From: Hoplostethus atlanticus
Taxonomy: Eukaryota > Chordata > Actinopteri > Trachichthyiformes > Trachichthyidae
DNA: 64,000 nucleotides
Direction of reading: 5' to 3'
NCBI GenBank assembly: GCA_034670405.1
Contig: JAXDDX010000010.1
Location: forward strand, 5,367,001-5,431,000
Shown here: one piece after another, positions 11,653-22,133 of the stretch
How positions within the stretch are numbered: position 1 is the stretch's first letter
Layout of the letters: the number at the start of each line of letters is the position of its first letter
The notes under the pieces: model-generated
The model's database searches: none
What the model saw: the letters and a program-made list of their open reading frames with translations, nothing else
What the model was told of the DNA's origin: nothing
Position numbers and translations under genes: made by a program

Positions 11653-14600
11653 TTTAGGCTCGGCTTGACGTATCCATATGACTCCAAGCATACCGCATGA
11701 CTCCTTAGTGAGGACCAGGGTGACTGAATGAGTCATGTCCATTCAGACATCAGCCCCCCCCCCGACACCCTTCACCAGCCTGTTTTTAATGCCCTCTGGC
11801 AGTGTTTCAACAGAGCGGCAGAGGGCACGGCGTGGGCGCGCTGCCAGCTCACTGCACTCCACATGTTTGCTCTGCAGTCGCTAACGACAATGTCACCATG
11901 TCTAACAACAGTGGAAGAATGGCTAATGGGGGCGCTGATTAGACGCTGCATTCCTTCATGGATAAAACATGATATGGGCTATTCATAGGCCTGTGTGCGT
12001 AGTCCCGCTATCCGCTAAATCAACTGAAGATGCAGACTCAGAAACAGGCCTAAACTTTCTTCAAATAGGGAAAGCTTTTCTAAACACCGTCATCAAACAC
12101 AGTACAGTGAGCTCAGTATGGAATCAGTGACCCCGAAATGAGCTAAAATCACCACACACACACACACCACCCACATTCTACCCTGTGGTGGTCTGTTATT
12201 GTTGCTGCTGCTAAATGACTGTAATGTAAACATGGTCTACTGGTGCACTTTTGTGGTCTTGCTTGTTTGCAGTATCCAGCTTGATGATTGTATGAGATAA
12301 ATAAAACAAATGCATGAATAAATATCAATACATTTTAAAAATGATCAAACCACAAATCACCATATACCTTTTTCAGCTTGCTCTTAGCTGGGCTGAGCTC
12401 TCTAGTGTAGGTAGTGGTGGTGTCGGGCTCCCAGTCCATCTGCCCACAGGGCATCTCCACCACCCCCAGGGCCGCCTCTCTCAGGCCAGAGAAGTCCCTG
12501 CTGTAGACAGCCAGTCTCAGCGTGCAGGCCTGGAGCTCCTCCACAGAGCCTACCTGCAGCACAAAGCTCTGGCTGTGGAGCTCCGGGCTGAGGCTGCGGC
12601 GTCGCGAGGCTACCTGCTTCGGCGAGAGGCAGAGCGGGGGAAGGCTGGCCCGGACAAACACTCCGCTGCGCCTTCGGCTGGCCCCCGAGAGCCCAAGGAT
12701 GTTGACAACAAGGGTGCCACAGGCAGGGGAGAAGAGCAGGGAGAAGTGCAGGAGAGGAGCTGGCTTGGAGGAGATGGAGAGAGACCTGGAGCCATACTGC
12801 AACTGGGAGGGCTCCCCCTGCTGACTGGGAGGTCTGGCGGCAGCAGCGGTCAGTTGGCTGCTCTCGCTGTACAGGAAGCTGTCACCACTCACGGTGCAGC
12901 GGCGGTCCAGCGCCCGCCGGGTTTTGGATACCAGGCTCAGCTTAGGGAGGGAGGGCAAAGAGGCGCGGCCATGACTGGCAGATTTTCTGGGTGAGCAGGG
13001 TACAGCCGGGGTGCTGAGGCGCCGCATGGGGAAACAAGACCTGGGGGACCTCAGCTCAGTCGACCTTGGAGAGCTGGAGTCAAAGGGCAGGGCGGTGAGG
13101 TCGTCCTCAGAAGGGGAGTACCTGCTTTTAGGGGAGGGCAGCTCCAGCACGTCCCCGTCCAGCTCCTCGTACTGCTGCTTGACGGGTTGGGTGCACGGGG
13201 ACGGCGTCAGGGTCACAGTCACCCGCTCAGCAGGACCACTACGAGGAGACAGGGAACCTGCCTCCTTGTCCTGCGATGAAAGACTCTTCCTTCTGCGCCA
13301 GCACAGGATGCAACCCAGAACCAGACAGTAGCAGAACACAGCCAGACCCACGGCCAGCAGGATCTGCAGGTGAACTAGACAGGCAGAGAACAGACCAGCC
13401 GTCATGAGCTAATGTTGCTATCAGAGAGAGAGAGAGCAAGACTAGAAATGGCCTAGAAAAAAGTCTTGCATTTGTTTGGGTGTCTTACTTTGACATTTAT
13501 TTGCTGTTCTTCAGTGACCCGGTTGTTGGGAATACAATGTAAATGACCAGAGAGAGATAGACAGATCAAGAAAGAGAGACAAAAAGAGAGAGACCTTAAG
13601 TGAGCCTCAATTCATTGCATAAGATCTAATGACTAGCAGCAATTATCTTGTTGTGTCTGCGCTCTTCATCCTTGATGAGATTAAAGAGGAAATGTCTCAG
13701 GGTAGTAATCATTATTGTTCCCTTGTATAAATGGTATTGGCACAGTTGTCGCTTTGATCCAAAACAGAGCAGCAGCAAACCGATTGGCTTGGCGTCAAAT
13801 TTCCTGCCAACACAATTCTGTGTGTGTTCGTCATGCAAGCGCCTCGTTGATTACACAGTCATACAAGCATTATGATTTAACCCCAAACCCTCCTGCACAT
13901 TTGACATCAATAGTCCGTGAGGGTGGATGGGGATGACTCACGCATCAGAATAATGTTGAGCAGTACAAAAAAGAGAGCGGAAAGTAGAAAAGCATTCATT
14001 TATTGTTTTATTTTGAAAAGACTCTATCTTCATTTCACTCAGTTTGATACTACTTTAAGGATCCTATGAATTTATCTCATATTTGGTGGGTAAACTCCTT
14101 GGTGGGTTGAGTTTATCCTCCACTGCATCTCAGATCAGAACAGATCTGGTTTATTAGGAGCTAAACGTTGGAAAAGCTCTAAGGGCACTATCTAAAGAGC
14201 CTATACTTGAATCATCACATCATCACAGAGAGATTTTGTCAAACAGTAAATGCACCCTGTGTGAGGTGGACCTTTGCGAGGACCTGCAAGGATGAGATCA
14301 CGGTCAAAGCTGATGACTGCCTGAGTGCTAATCGGCGGAGCAGATCCATTTCAGTCCCTGCTGAGAGCCCGTCCGGTAACAGACGGCTTCCTAAACAGCT
14401 TCCATTAGGAGATGAGAGTACAGGAGGTTTGAAAAGCAGCAGGTTCTTATTAGAAACTGAAAAGGGCTGGTGGGAATGCTCTGACAGTAATCATAGCACT
14501 CCAAATGTTAAGGCAATGACTCAATGGAAATCCAAACGAGGTAAAGACGAAGCCTGAGCTGTTCTGAGTCTGGGATACTGTAAGAATGTCGATAGTGTAT

Positions 14601-15239
14601 TACAGTAGCCTGGCTGCTGAGACTTCACCTCACCATGACAGATACAGTAGTAACAACACAGGAAATGCACTAAAACACTTGTTCCTTTCCTATGACAAAA
14701 AGGGTTTGAAACTATTTTATTTTCCAGACTACAATGAAGTGAAATACAGCACAAGGGGTGAAAAAGATCTATTTTTCTATCTAAGATTATTCTGCATCCA
14801 ATTTATCTATCAAATATACACTTGGGGTGCAAAACATAAGTAACACCTTCCCAGTATTGAGTTGCACCCCTTTTTACACAAGCCATGTCTCAGTGCATTA
14901 AAGTCTTTCTTTAACCTGTCTCCCCCTTTTTCATCTCCAGCTCCCCTTCATGACTGTAGTGGATTTAACAGGTGAATTCAGTAAGGGAGTTATGACTTTC
15001 TATTTCATGGAAAGAACTGATCCCAGTATTTTGTACACTTAGTCATTCCTGGATTATTCCCTCAAGTATTTGCCTTTTGCTTCTCGCGGAATTTCTTTAG
15101 TCCAGAGGAAGAAAAAAATATTTTGCGCACATTTCGTTACCATAAGAAACTGCAAAGAAACAGACTAAAACAAATGCAGCAATAAACCAAATATAAGAAC
15201 ACCGTAAGTCTCCTTACCTCCCAGGGTGTACTGCGACAT
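3909..15239 (-). CDS. Synaptotagmin-family protein, one TM and tandem C2 domains (complete, 5 coding exons)
   Basis: Exons read on the minus strand: 15239-15218, 13374-12368, 8374-8203, 5116-4950, 4058-3909. Every junction is GT-AG with matching phase (1, 0, 1, 0), giving 1518 nt, 505 residues and a TAG stop. The protein starts MSQYTLGV, has a membrane segment at about residues 9-33 followed by basic WRRRK, a Ser/Pro-rich linker to about 210, C2A at about 214-335 and C2B at about 360-500. The end shows the synaptotagmin C2B signature: LGRVLIGSEAPEAGQGHW followed by ARWHTIQ. Proteins of this type sit in vesicle or plasma membranes with the C2 domains in the cytosol. The acidic Ca2+ ligands are mostly missing in both C2 domains (loop 1 of C2B reads RMPGAPDHY), so Ca2+-independent membrane or protein binding is inferred. 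I cannot assign the subtype. An alternative first exon is listed separately. Confidence 0.85.
5213..6193. mobile_element. Non-autonomous Tc1/mariner-type element with terminal inverted repeats and TA target duplication
   Basis: The left end CAGTTTTTCTCAGTCGCTTT at 5213-5232 is the exact reverse complement of the right end at 6174-6193. The dinucleotide TA lies just outside both ends (5211-5212 and 6194-6195), as expected for Tc1/mariner insertion. The element is 981 bp, AT-rich, and encodes no recognisable transposase. A diverged second copy of the left end starts at 5628, so the interior holds a partial direct duplication. It sits in the intron between the two C2B exons of the synaptotagmin-like gene. 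Confidence 0.75.
7195..7415 (+). repeat. Unnamed interspersed repeat, copy 2 of 4
   Basis: Same ordered blocks as copy 1 at 690-1000 (gtaggtggc[ag]ctcttttctttg, TTTGTCTGTTCAGCCA, catcacttcctgtg). It continues into 'gatatagagtagc', a 3' part shared with the copies at 26005 and 55082. Confidence 0.7.
8690..9262 (+). mobile_element. L2/CR1-clade LINE, 5'-truncated 3' end with reverse-transcriptase remnant
   Basis: The plus-strand frame from 8716 reads NKVLFDANLNIDKQVKG, VVQSCFFQLRDISKI and VIRPFISSLSDYCSSL, matching the C-terminal RT region of L2-type elements, with a stop in place of the usual SRLDYCNSL continuation. The following DNA still shows the matching later blocks (GLAPSY, PYEP), and the copy ends in 'gtgctataaaaagattattatcatcatcat'. 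It is truncated and inactive. It lies inside an intron of the synaptotagmin-like gene, antisense to it. Confidence 0.75.
9263..10510. other. Intron stretch without a recognised gene
   Basis: AT-rich intron DNA of the synaptotagmin-like gene. It holds a TA-rich block at 9590-9645, a (CTA)n trinucleotide tract near 9778-9820 and a short direct duplication ('ttaggaagaatagaa') near 10310-10340. No coding similarity was seen. Confidence 0.5.
10510..10695 (-). mobile_element. tRNA-derived fish SINE, reverse orientation
   Basis: Read on the minus strand it has a B-box-like 'ctggcagtttgaatccgg...', the body block 'gggaaaatctgggag' and a tail ending 'tccctggataaataaagg', shared with the SINE copies near 17.6, 37.5 and 39.5 kb. 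Confidence 0.6.
10890..11010 (+). mobile_element. SINE 3' half (same family)
   Basis: Reads 'agtagaagactgtggttgta ... gtgaagcagggcagtgctga ... gcatgctcagcaaaatcctt ... ctggataagtaatgg' and then an A run. This is the same 3' body and tail as the other SINE copies. The tRNA head is missing. Confidence 0.65.
11340..11500 (-). mobile_element. SINE 5' half (same family), reverse orientation
   Basis: On the minus strand: 'gttagagacttatgactgga' and 'ggtggctggtttgagtcccc' form the tRNA-like head with a B box, followed by 'cagaaaatctgagaggggaa'. The 3' end toward 11340 is degenerate. Confidence 0.6.
11569..11652. repeat. (GATA)n microsatellite
   Basis: About 21 uninterrupted GATA units, inside an intron of the synaptotagmin-like gene. 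Likely length-polymorphic. Confidence 0.95.
13375..15217. other. First intron of the synaptotagmin-like gene (short-N-terminus form)
   Basis: Contains GA-rich low-complexity DNA at 13425-13600. No repeat family or additional exon was recognised in the rest. Confidence 0.5.
15218..15239 (-). CDS. Short first coding exon (MSQYTLG) of the synaptotagmin-like gene
   Basis: ATG TCG CAG TAC ACC CTG GGA G is followed by a good GTAAGG donor on the minus strand. Seven codons plus one base give phase 1, matching the acceptor at 13374. This exon is too short to stand out as an open frame. It was chosen because the frame of the large second exon is open upstream of its TTTTCT...CTAG-type acceptor but has no convincing start of its own. 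Confidence 0.7.
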
Positions 15240-15470
15240 GTTCCTCTGCTGTTTGATATGTTTCTTGAATCAATGTGAGCGCTGTGTCTGAGCGCGCTCC
15301 ATTGCCAGCGCGCGGGGACCTGCAGCCTTCCAGCCAATCGCAACTTTGGGTGACTAAGCTTTTAATTCAATCGCACTAATTGTGCGTGGGAGGCAGAGAG
15401 GATCCATCGCTTTCTCAAAAACACAGAAGCCAGTTCAACCAACCAGCGCAGCGTCGTTTGTCATTTGATC
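15240..15470 (-). promoter_or_regulatory. Probable promoter / 5' UTR of the short-N-terminus synaptotagmin transcript
   Basis: The DNA just upstream of the start codon at 15239 is locally rich in G+C and CpG (GCGCGC runs near 15290-15315) compared with the AT-rich surroundings. It holds a CCAAT pentamer at 15333-15337. No TATA box was seen at a fixed distance. The transcription start is not determined. Confidence 0.35.
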
Positions 15471-15624
15471 GATCGTCTGATTTGTAGGTCTTGTTAAATC
15501 TAAGAAGAGCAAATTATAGATGGTCCGGGACAAAAGCCTATACTGTGACATATGTGTTTATGTTTCAGAACATTTTTCCAATTTGTAATTAAAAAAAGCG
15601 TGTTGCTACTGGTGTATCATCCCA

Positions 15625-15725
15625 ACACGTGCTGATGGGTTATACCGATGTATAGGGTTTGCCTCAATAGGGCCGATATTGACCTTTAATCAAACATTCG
15701 GTGTCATCCATATTCAATATGATGG
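15625..15725. repeat. Remnant of the 'accgatat...ggccgatatt' interspersed repeat
   Basis: 'ttataccgatgtatagggtt' and 'agggccgatattgaccttt' resemble parts of the more complete copy at 52385-52640. Diverged, boundaries approximate. Confidence 0.4.
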
Positions 15726-16725
15726 ATATGATACAGTTTGATTGATTGTATGTTACTTGTATAATTAATCAATACTACTCTGGTTGTCTATGGGAACCCC
15801 TTAACCTGAATTCATTCTACTGCGATATTTCAATATTTCAATCCAAAGAATATCACTATGAGCCTTCAAATACCATATAGGTCAAATCCGACTTATTTCC
15901 ATGGCTGGATCACCAGCCAGGTTCACATGTAGATAAAGTTGTATCCCTACTATCTCAGCTATTTTCAATAGTTATACATTGAATAATTTTAAGTGCCCAA
16001 CCTATCTGGTGGGGTGGACACTTGACTGGCTGGGTAGTCAGGTGCACAATGTAAAGGCTCTAGTGTTTGACTTATTGTTTAAGGTTAGCAGATAAGCATG
16101 AGTTACTTATGCTGAAAAAATACCTTTCTACCTCAGAAACATTAACAATTAAAGAAATAAACAAAAAGCAAATGCAACATTTTTGCTGTTCATTTTCCTT
16201 CATCAGGACACACAGGACACACACATACATACAGTCCCAGTCTTCGCCACCAGCACCACTTCATTACTCTTCCTCATCATCATCATCTTCCTTGTTCTTT
16301 CCTTACTCTCTCTCTACATCCTCACCCTCCTCTTCCTCCAGCCCCACCTCATCCCAAGTGATTATGGCTCTCACACACACATACACACACACACACACAC
16401 CTAAATTGGGGGTTCAGTAAGCAACATCTTTTTGGAGCAGTGTTGGTTCTGAGCAGTTACCCAGCTGTATCTTTATGCCTAAAGCTTTGGAGATGCAGAT
16501 GTCTAACAGTCTCATTGCTGCTTGCCCTTAAAAAAGGATGTTTCATTTTTGAGCTACAAACATATTTGTACTTCTATATGGAGATACCGGACATACATTC
16601 AACATTGCAGATACAATTTCAGAATGCCATTTTCAGGGCCAAAAAATATAAAAAATATATAAAAATCTGAAAATTATGTTGGTGATGAAATACCAAAGAC
16701 GTAGTGGTAGTATGAGCTGAGCGGG

Positions 16726-16785
16726 GAGAATGTTTTAAAATATTGACGCCCCCGAGAGAATGTTTTAAAATATTGACGCCCCCGA
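16726..16785. repeat. Perfect 30-bp tandem duplication
   Basis: The 30-bp unit beginning GAGAATGTTTTAAAATATTG occurs twice with exact 30-bp spacing (16726 and 16756), with no difference between the copies, so the duplication is recent. Confidence 0.9.
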
Positions 16786-17621
16786 GCAGAGATGGGCGGA
16801 GATTTTGAGGAGAGAAATCCTCCACCTCAAAAGACCCTCCGTCACCAAAGTGCCTTGAAACTCTGCATCACTCTCCATTGTGTACTGTTAGCTAGCTGGT
16901 AGGCTAATCTCCAATATGTTGTCAAGTGGATGTCAGAAGTGTGCACCCCCTGCCCTTCTTTTACAGACACACCCCTTTCTGAAACCAGGCTGACACCGTG
17001 TGTTTCATTACTCTTTAAAGGGCATGGCTTTGATTAGCTCTTCCCTTCAAGGGAGGTCCACTTTCAGTTGTGGTTTGAGTGTTTTAATGCCAAGGATTGG
17101 ACGGATGCATGATGTCACTGTGATTTACTCATTTATGACTTATGGCATAGCAGCTGTTTTACCAAACCTATTGTGACCCACATGACAAGTGGCACTTCCT
17201 CAGTATATTATTGAGCTTAATAGTTACGTTTAAGAGTCATGACTTTAATAGTTACTGTTATTTTATTCATCTGTGTTATGCCACTGACACTATTTTACCA
17301 AACCAATTGTTCAAAGGTACGGATAACTGCAGACTGAAATAAGCAACTATTCCTCATGAAATAGCTGATGTTATTGCTGTGCCTTATTTTATTCTATAAT
17401 GTACTTACCCTGATGAAAAGGTTCAAAGCAGAACAAAGTAGTTTGAGAGCCATTTATGGTGCAATTATGCCAAATTTAGATCAGCCACTCCCTCAGGCTA
17501 GACTGGCGATAGCCAAAACTGTTAAATTGTGCACACTGAGCATGACTCTATTGATGGAAAATGTTTTGCCACCTCAGTGGTTTTGTCCCGTCACCAGGCT
17601 GGCAGACTGGATCTCACACAT

Positions 17622-17925
17622 GGCAATAGCCTAGAGGTTAGACAGATGGGTTTGTGATTGGAAAGCCGCCGGTTTGAATGGATGTACCAGCATAGAAAAC
17701 CAGCATGGGTCGGGAAAATGACTGAATAATGCTTTCCCCTACAACAACAACTACTGCTGAGGTGCCCTTGAGCAAGGCACTTACCCAACAATACCCAACT
17801 GCTCCAGTGAAGCTGCTCAGTGAACAACATGCTGTGGTTGTTCTGGTGTGAATGTGTGTAACTGTGAATGTGAAGCAGGGTGATGTGGCTCACTTTCTCT
17901 CAATAAATAAAGGTTTAAAAAAATA
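17622..17925 (+). mobile_element. Near full-length tRNA-derived fish SINE
   Basis: The head 'tagcctagaggttagacaga' carries an A box and 'gccgccggtttgaatgg' a B box. The body includes 'aggtgcccttgagcaaggca' and 'caactgctccagtgaagctg', and the tail 'caataaataaaggttt' is followed by an A run. It lies upstream of the short first exon and within the longer transcript if the 19.1-kb exon is used. Confidence 0.75.
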
Positions 17926-18961
17926 CACCCACAAGCCTTACCGCACACGATCACACTGTTGATCATGTTTTCCATGTATTACAAAAGAGTTTGATTTATC
18001 TGCAGTCTAGCTTTTACTGCTGGCAAAACACATCAGACTGCAGCATGATTCTCCATGAAGCATGTGTGTTGTTGTACTATGAGGGCCTGCAGGCCAAACG
18101 GCCTCGTAGCAGAAGCCTTGCGTCACTCCAGATTAAAGCACTATCCTGCCCCTGGAGGAGTTTGTGAGCTTTTGCGTGGGTGGAGTCAAACATCCACTCA
18201 TTTCAATACAGATGAATGGGCTGCCATTTAATTGTACCCAATTTAGCATCGTCCATGAGTGTGAAGTGACAATGTGCTTATCCTCCTCCGCGTGTTCGGC
18301 CAGACTACAGGCCGTCCAGTACAAATAGCTGACATGCTCATCTCGGGGATCTAGACCTCTCATGGTGGTAGAGAGGTTGTTTAGTACTGGTGTCAAGCTC
18401 ATTTAAAGCAATTTATAAAATGAATACCTCCAGTGCTCAACTGATGCATCTTCTGTGTTCCAGCATTTTTAGAAATTACACTCATTGGCCTCATGGGGTC
18501 GCTATAATGAAATATTTTTAATACTGATACATTACAGATACATTAGTCTGAACGAATTAGAGAGGACACAAGGCTAGTTTCAGCCAGGCAGTCTGATCCA
18601 AACGTGCTGGTGAGTCCCATAGGCATGGCTAGCTGTGGCTTTAATGGTTGCTCTGCTAACTCATGAGGTAACCAGGGAGCTAGTGAGCAATCTTTCTTCT
18701 TTATTTAGTCTGTATAAAATATTCTATATACAATTTTGGTGAGACGCCAAAAGTACTCAGCTGTACCTCCAACCCACTGAATCACCATTGTACCCATAAT
18801 CCCAGTATAGAACGGCCTAGGACAAAGTTTTGAGGAACCTTGATAAGCAACAGTGCCAATAGAATTGTTGCTGTAGTCACATTTATAGCACGTTTAATCA
18901 GTAATAACATATTTTCTGTGTGAGCTGTGAGACCACAGAACAGAGATGCATGTCCATGTAC

Positions 18962-19109
18962 CTTCTAGGTTTCTGGTGAACAGAACCTGAATGAGGAGCC
19001 AGAGGAAGAGCAGCAGCATGACGCCTTCGATCATTCCCTTACAGCAGAAGGAGACGACAGACTGCCATACAGGCTGGCTGGGGTCCTCCTCCTCCTCTCG
19101 GTAAGGCAT
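18962..19109 (-). CDS. Alternative first coding exon for the synaptotagmin-like gene
   Basis: Minus-strand exon of 49 codons plus one base, starting MPYREEEEDP. It contains a strongly hydrophobic stretch (GMIEGVMLLLFLWLLIQVLF) and ends RNLE just before a GTACAT donor. It leaves phase 1, the same as the 22-nt first exon at 15239-15218, so it can join in frame to the acceptor at 13374 and continue VHLQILLAVG. The product would have 547 residues and two hydrophobic segments close together at the N-terminus instead of one. An in-frame ATG further upstream at 19142 would add 11 residues (MDIPRQSTCVT). It could instead belong to a separate small membrane-protein gene, but no other partner exon was seen between here and 15.2 kb. 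The join is inferred from phase and position only. Confidence 0.55.
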
Positions 19110-20377
19110 CGTGACACAAGTGGATTGTCTGGGAATGTCCATAGGAAAGGGATGCCCAAACCTTTGACATGAACTTCAAAAAACGTTTGATCTGTTTTGC
19201 GTGATTCTTATTTCTTTGCCTGGCGCTTTTCTATTATATGCAAAATGTGTTTCTTTTGTGTTACATTTTGTATTACACTGCTTAATGTTGCTTGCTTGTA
19301 ATGTGGTGAACTATGAAGCTTGTTCTTCTGGTGGACTCTGGATAACAGCATCAGCCAAATGCTTGAAACGTGGAGCACCAAGGGTCAAACACAACAAAAA
19401 AACACAAGGGGAATCTAATTATTTAGAAACTAGCTTGTTAGGTCGAAAGGTAGAAAGTTATCTCAAAATCCATCCATCCATCCAAAATCCATACTTTGAA
19501 AAGTTTTGTACAAATAAAGTTTGCATTGTTATTATTATTTATTACAATATCTCTAGATCCCTTTCAATGGCCAATGAGACGTTATGGGGGCAAAATCTTG
19601 CATGATGGCCCTACTTTTTGGGGTTTCTTGGTCTATGGAGAGATCTCACTTGCGCCTCCTGCAGGCCTTGTTCCTCTCTAGCTGCTGCCCTTTCACCCTT
19701 ACACCCCTAGCCGTCTCTCATGCCAGTGGTTGACTGGCTTAAAAACATCCAGGTCCATGTGATGTTCTAAGATGTTCTTCCTTGCAACCCAAAAAGTCTC
19801 CAAAGCTAAAAAAAAAAAATGGTAAAATTGTGCCTGAGTGGTGATCCATAAAATTGATGCACAGTAAATCCTCTGTCCTCCTGATGTGGTGTCCTGGATA
19901 GAAGAGCGTAGACAGAAAGGCATTGTCTCCTATCCAGAACAGTTGAATTTGCAGGGATGCAGTCAGGTCAGGACAAAAAAAGGAAAAGCAGGAAAGCAGG
20001 AAAATAGGTCATATTGGAAATTAATGGTAGCTTTACATCCCAAAAAAATTAAATCCTGAAGAAAACGATAAAATCCCACTCTTGGATCTGACTGACCTGC
20101 TTCACTCCACAGCAGAGCCGGCATCCCTGGCAGTTGGCGGGGGCGTCAGGTCACACCAGCAGAAGGAATAACACTGATCACTTATTGTAGTATACGACTT
20201 GGGTTCTCCTCCACACTGTCAGCCTTCCTTGCAGTGCAGTGAAGGTGTTAGTATGAGTTGAGTCAGCCCAGACACCCTGTGCTCCTCTAGGTGTTAACCG
20301 AGGTTTCACCATGTGGCTGGCTGCAGCTTTTACTGTATAGCTGGCCAGCTTCCACTCAGAGCTGCAGTCTGGTTCCA

Positions 20378-20382
<5 letters not shown>

Positions 20383-20437
<55 letters not shown>
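20383..20437. repeat. (CA)n microsatellite
   Basis: About 27 uninterrupted CA units. Confidence 0.95.
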
Positions 20438-20440
<3 letters not shown>

Positions 20441-20699
20441 CCACACATTATCTCTAGTCCTTGATCAGCAACCCCCTCCCCTCCTTCCTCTGTGGGGCCT
20501 GCAAGCTGTCATTTTCATTAGCAGCTTCCCGGTGTGCAGACTGCAGGTACACAAAGCTTGACCCTTCACTCTCCCTGCGGAAGACAGTTTGCATTACACT
20601 GTCTGCGCTTTGAGCAATTCCCTGTTGAGTCTTCATGCAGACTGTATTAAAAGGACCAGTGTAATGTTTTAAGCTGTGGGTATTTAGTTGACACAAGCC

Positions 20700-20800
20700 C
20701 AGAGTAACACACAGGATGGACACATGGTTGTTGTGGGAATCAAACCTGTGACCTGCCAGTTACAGGATGTTTTTTCAAACCATTAGGCCACAATGCCTAT
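20700..20800 (-). mobile_element. tRNA-like SINE head, reverse orientation
   Basis: On the minus strand 'ttgtggcctaatggtttgaa' (A box) is followed by 'ggtcacaggtttgattccca' (B box) about 40 bp later. It lacks the folding and ends expected of a true tRNA gene. Confidence 0.5.
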
Positions 20801-21325
20801 ATGAATCCACTTTAATATTTGACTGAGTGAGTGATTGATTGATTGATTGATTCATCCATTCATCCATGCTGTATAGGTCAGTTCTCCATCAGAAAACAGA
20901 TCTTGTGACCTCAACATAACTCAACAGGTTAAATACATTTGAGTCTTCTGTTCATTCACAGTTGAGGACAACAGAGGGTGTGATCAGGTGACACAGGAAA
21001 TTCACCCACCAACTGATATGGACTGACTTCACGTTGGTTGTTTAAGAGATTCAAAAACATATTTATATGGTTCTTCATCTGACTGTGTCTTAATGTGATC
21101 AAGTTGTTAGTAAGTCACAACAACACCCAGTCAGCTACCTCTGGTACATGTTGGTGTACAAGTTAAGGCTCCTTCGGCGCCCAGTCAACACTGAAGCTAC
21201 ACTGCCATCTGTTGGAGAAGTGAAAGAAAGGGGTGTTGGATGTGGGGTGTAAAAATGTTAAGCTTTTATCTTGATGCTTTGGCAGTGTGGTCCTTTGCTT
21301 TCATGCTAATAAAGCACATTAAATT

Positions 21326-21328
<3 letters not shown>

Positions 21329-21368
<40 letters not shown>
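21329..21368. repeat. (GA)n microsatellite
   Basis: Twenty uninterrupted GA units. Confidence 0.95.
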
Positions 21369-21371
<3 letters not shown>

Positions 21372-21748
21372 CATCATGCCAGTAAAGCATCTTTGAATTG
21401 AAATGAAAGGAGAAAAACTGAGACAGACAGACAGAGAAATCAGTCTATGTAGGATTTTACATGGTTTAACCTGTTGGAGATGTATACAATTGGCCACATT
21501 AACACGAAATGCCTTTGGCAAGTAAAAAAGAATTGGCCATGATGTTTATATAACTAGCCTGCACATGTGATATGCCTGATCAACATGTGACTCCTCATTC
21601 CATTTATTAAAATAATTGAAGAGTTTATTGCCAGAATGCTGTATATCGATTTTTTTTAAAAAGCATTACATGAAGTACAATATTTACAATTACAATATAT
21701 TATTTACAATCTCTAAAATATGGAGGATCCAGACTAAAAGTGTCATTT

Positions 21749-22133
21749 TGCCGTCAAGTGAGACGAATTTAAAACATATTTTAAACGTCTACTGGTGTAA
21801 TTACGTTAAAGACGCAGCGTCGGCCCAAAGACAGTAGAGCGACGCAGTCTAGGTGAAAAATAGAGGCAGACTCAAACTAAAACTGTTTATTATTGTACTT
21901 CATATAATAAAAATGAATCGCAAAATATGTGTCTGGTTATAAAAACAAGAAAATGAGAAAATGAGAACCTGCCTGAAAAAAACTGAAAACAAAGTAATCT
22001 GAATTACTTTGAAATATTGTTCATCTTTGCCCTTTAATAAAAATACTATTTGCAATAAATAGTTGGTAATTCCAATGTATTCCTGCTCAGGACATCCCTC
22101 TCTGTAATTTCAAATTCGGCTCACTTGACGGCA
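21749..22133. mobile_element. Small MITE-like element upstream of sema7a
   Basis: GCCGTCAAGTGAG-A-CGAATTT at 21750-21770 is repeated inverted at 22112-22132 with one mismatch in 21 bp. The 385-bp span has no coding capacity. No clear target-site duplication is visible, so the superfamily is unknown and the ends may be slightly off. It ends about 560 bp before the sema7a start codon. Confidence 0.5.

Larger units (their letters stand above)
19110..21740. other. Intergenic region between the synaptotagmin-like gene and sema7a
   Basis: No coding exon recognised. Holds a long (CA)n tract, a reverse tRNA-like SINE head near 20.75 kb and a (GA)n tract, listed separately. The two genes point away from each other here, so promoters or enhancers of both could lie in this stretch. 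Confidence 0.5.

Noticed and set aside
12314-12994. Long plus-strand open frame of 226 codons
   Set aside because: It is the antisense of the large synaptotagmin exon 2, whose minus-strand frame has the transmembrane segment and C2A domain.
13640-13860. Plus-strand LIQNRAAANRLAW reading resembling the LINE block LIQNAAARVL
   Set aside because: The match is only a few residues, and the surrounding sequence shows no other LINE block.
20700-20800. Possible tRNA gene on the minus strand
   Set aside because: A and B boxes are present, but no acceptor stem pairing or anticodon arm could be drawn. A SINE head fits better.
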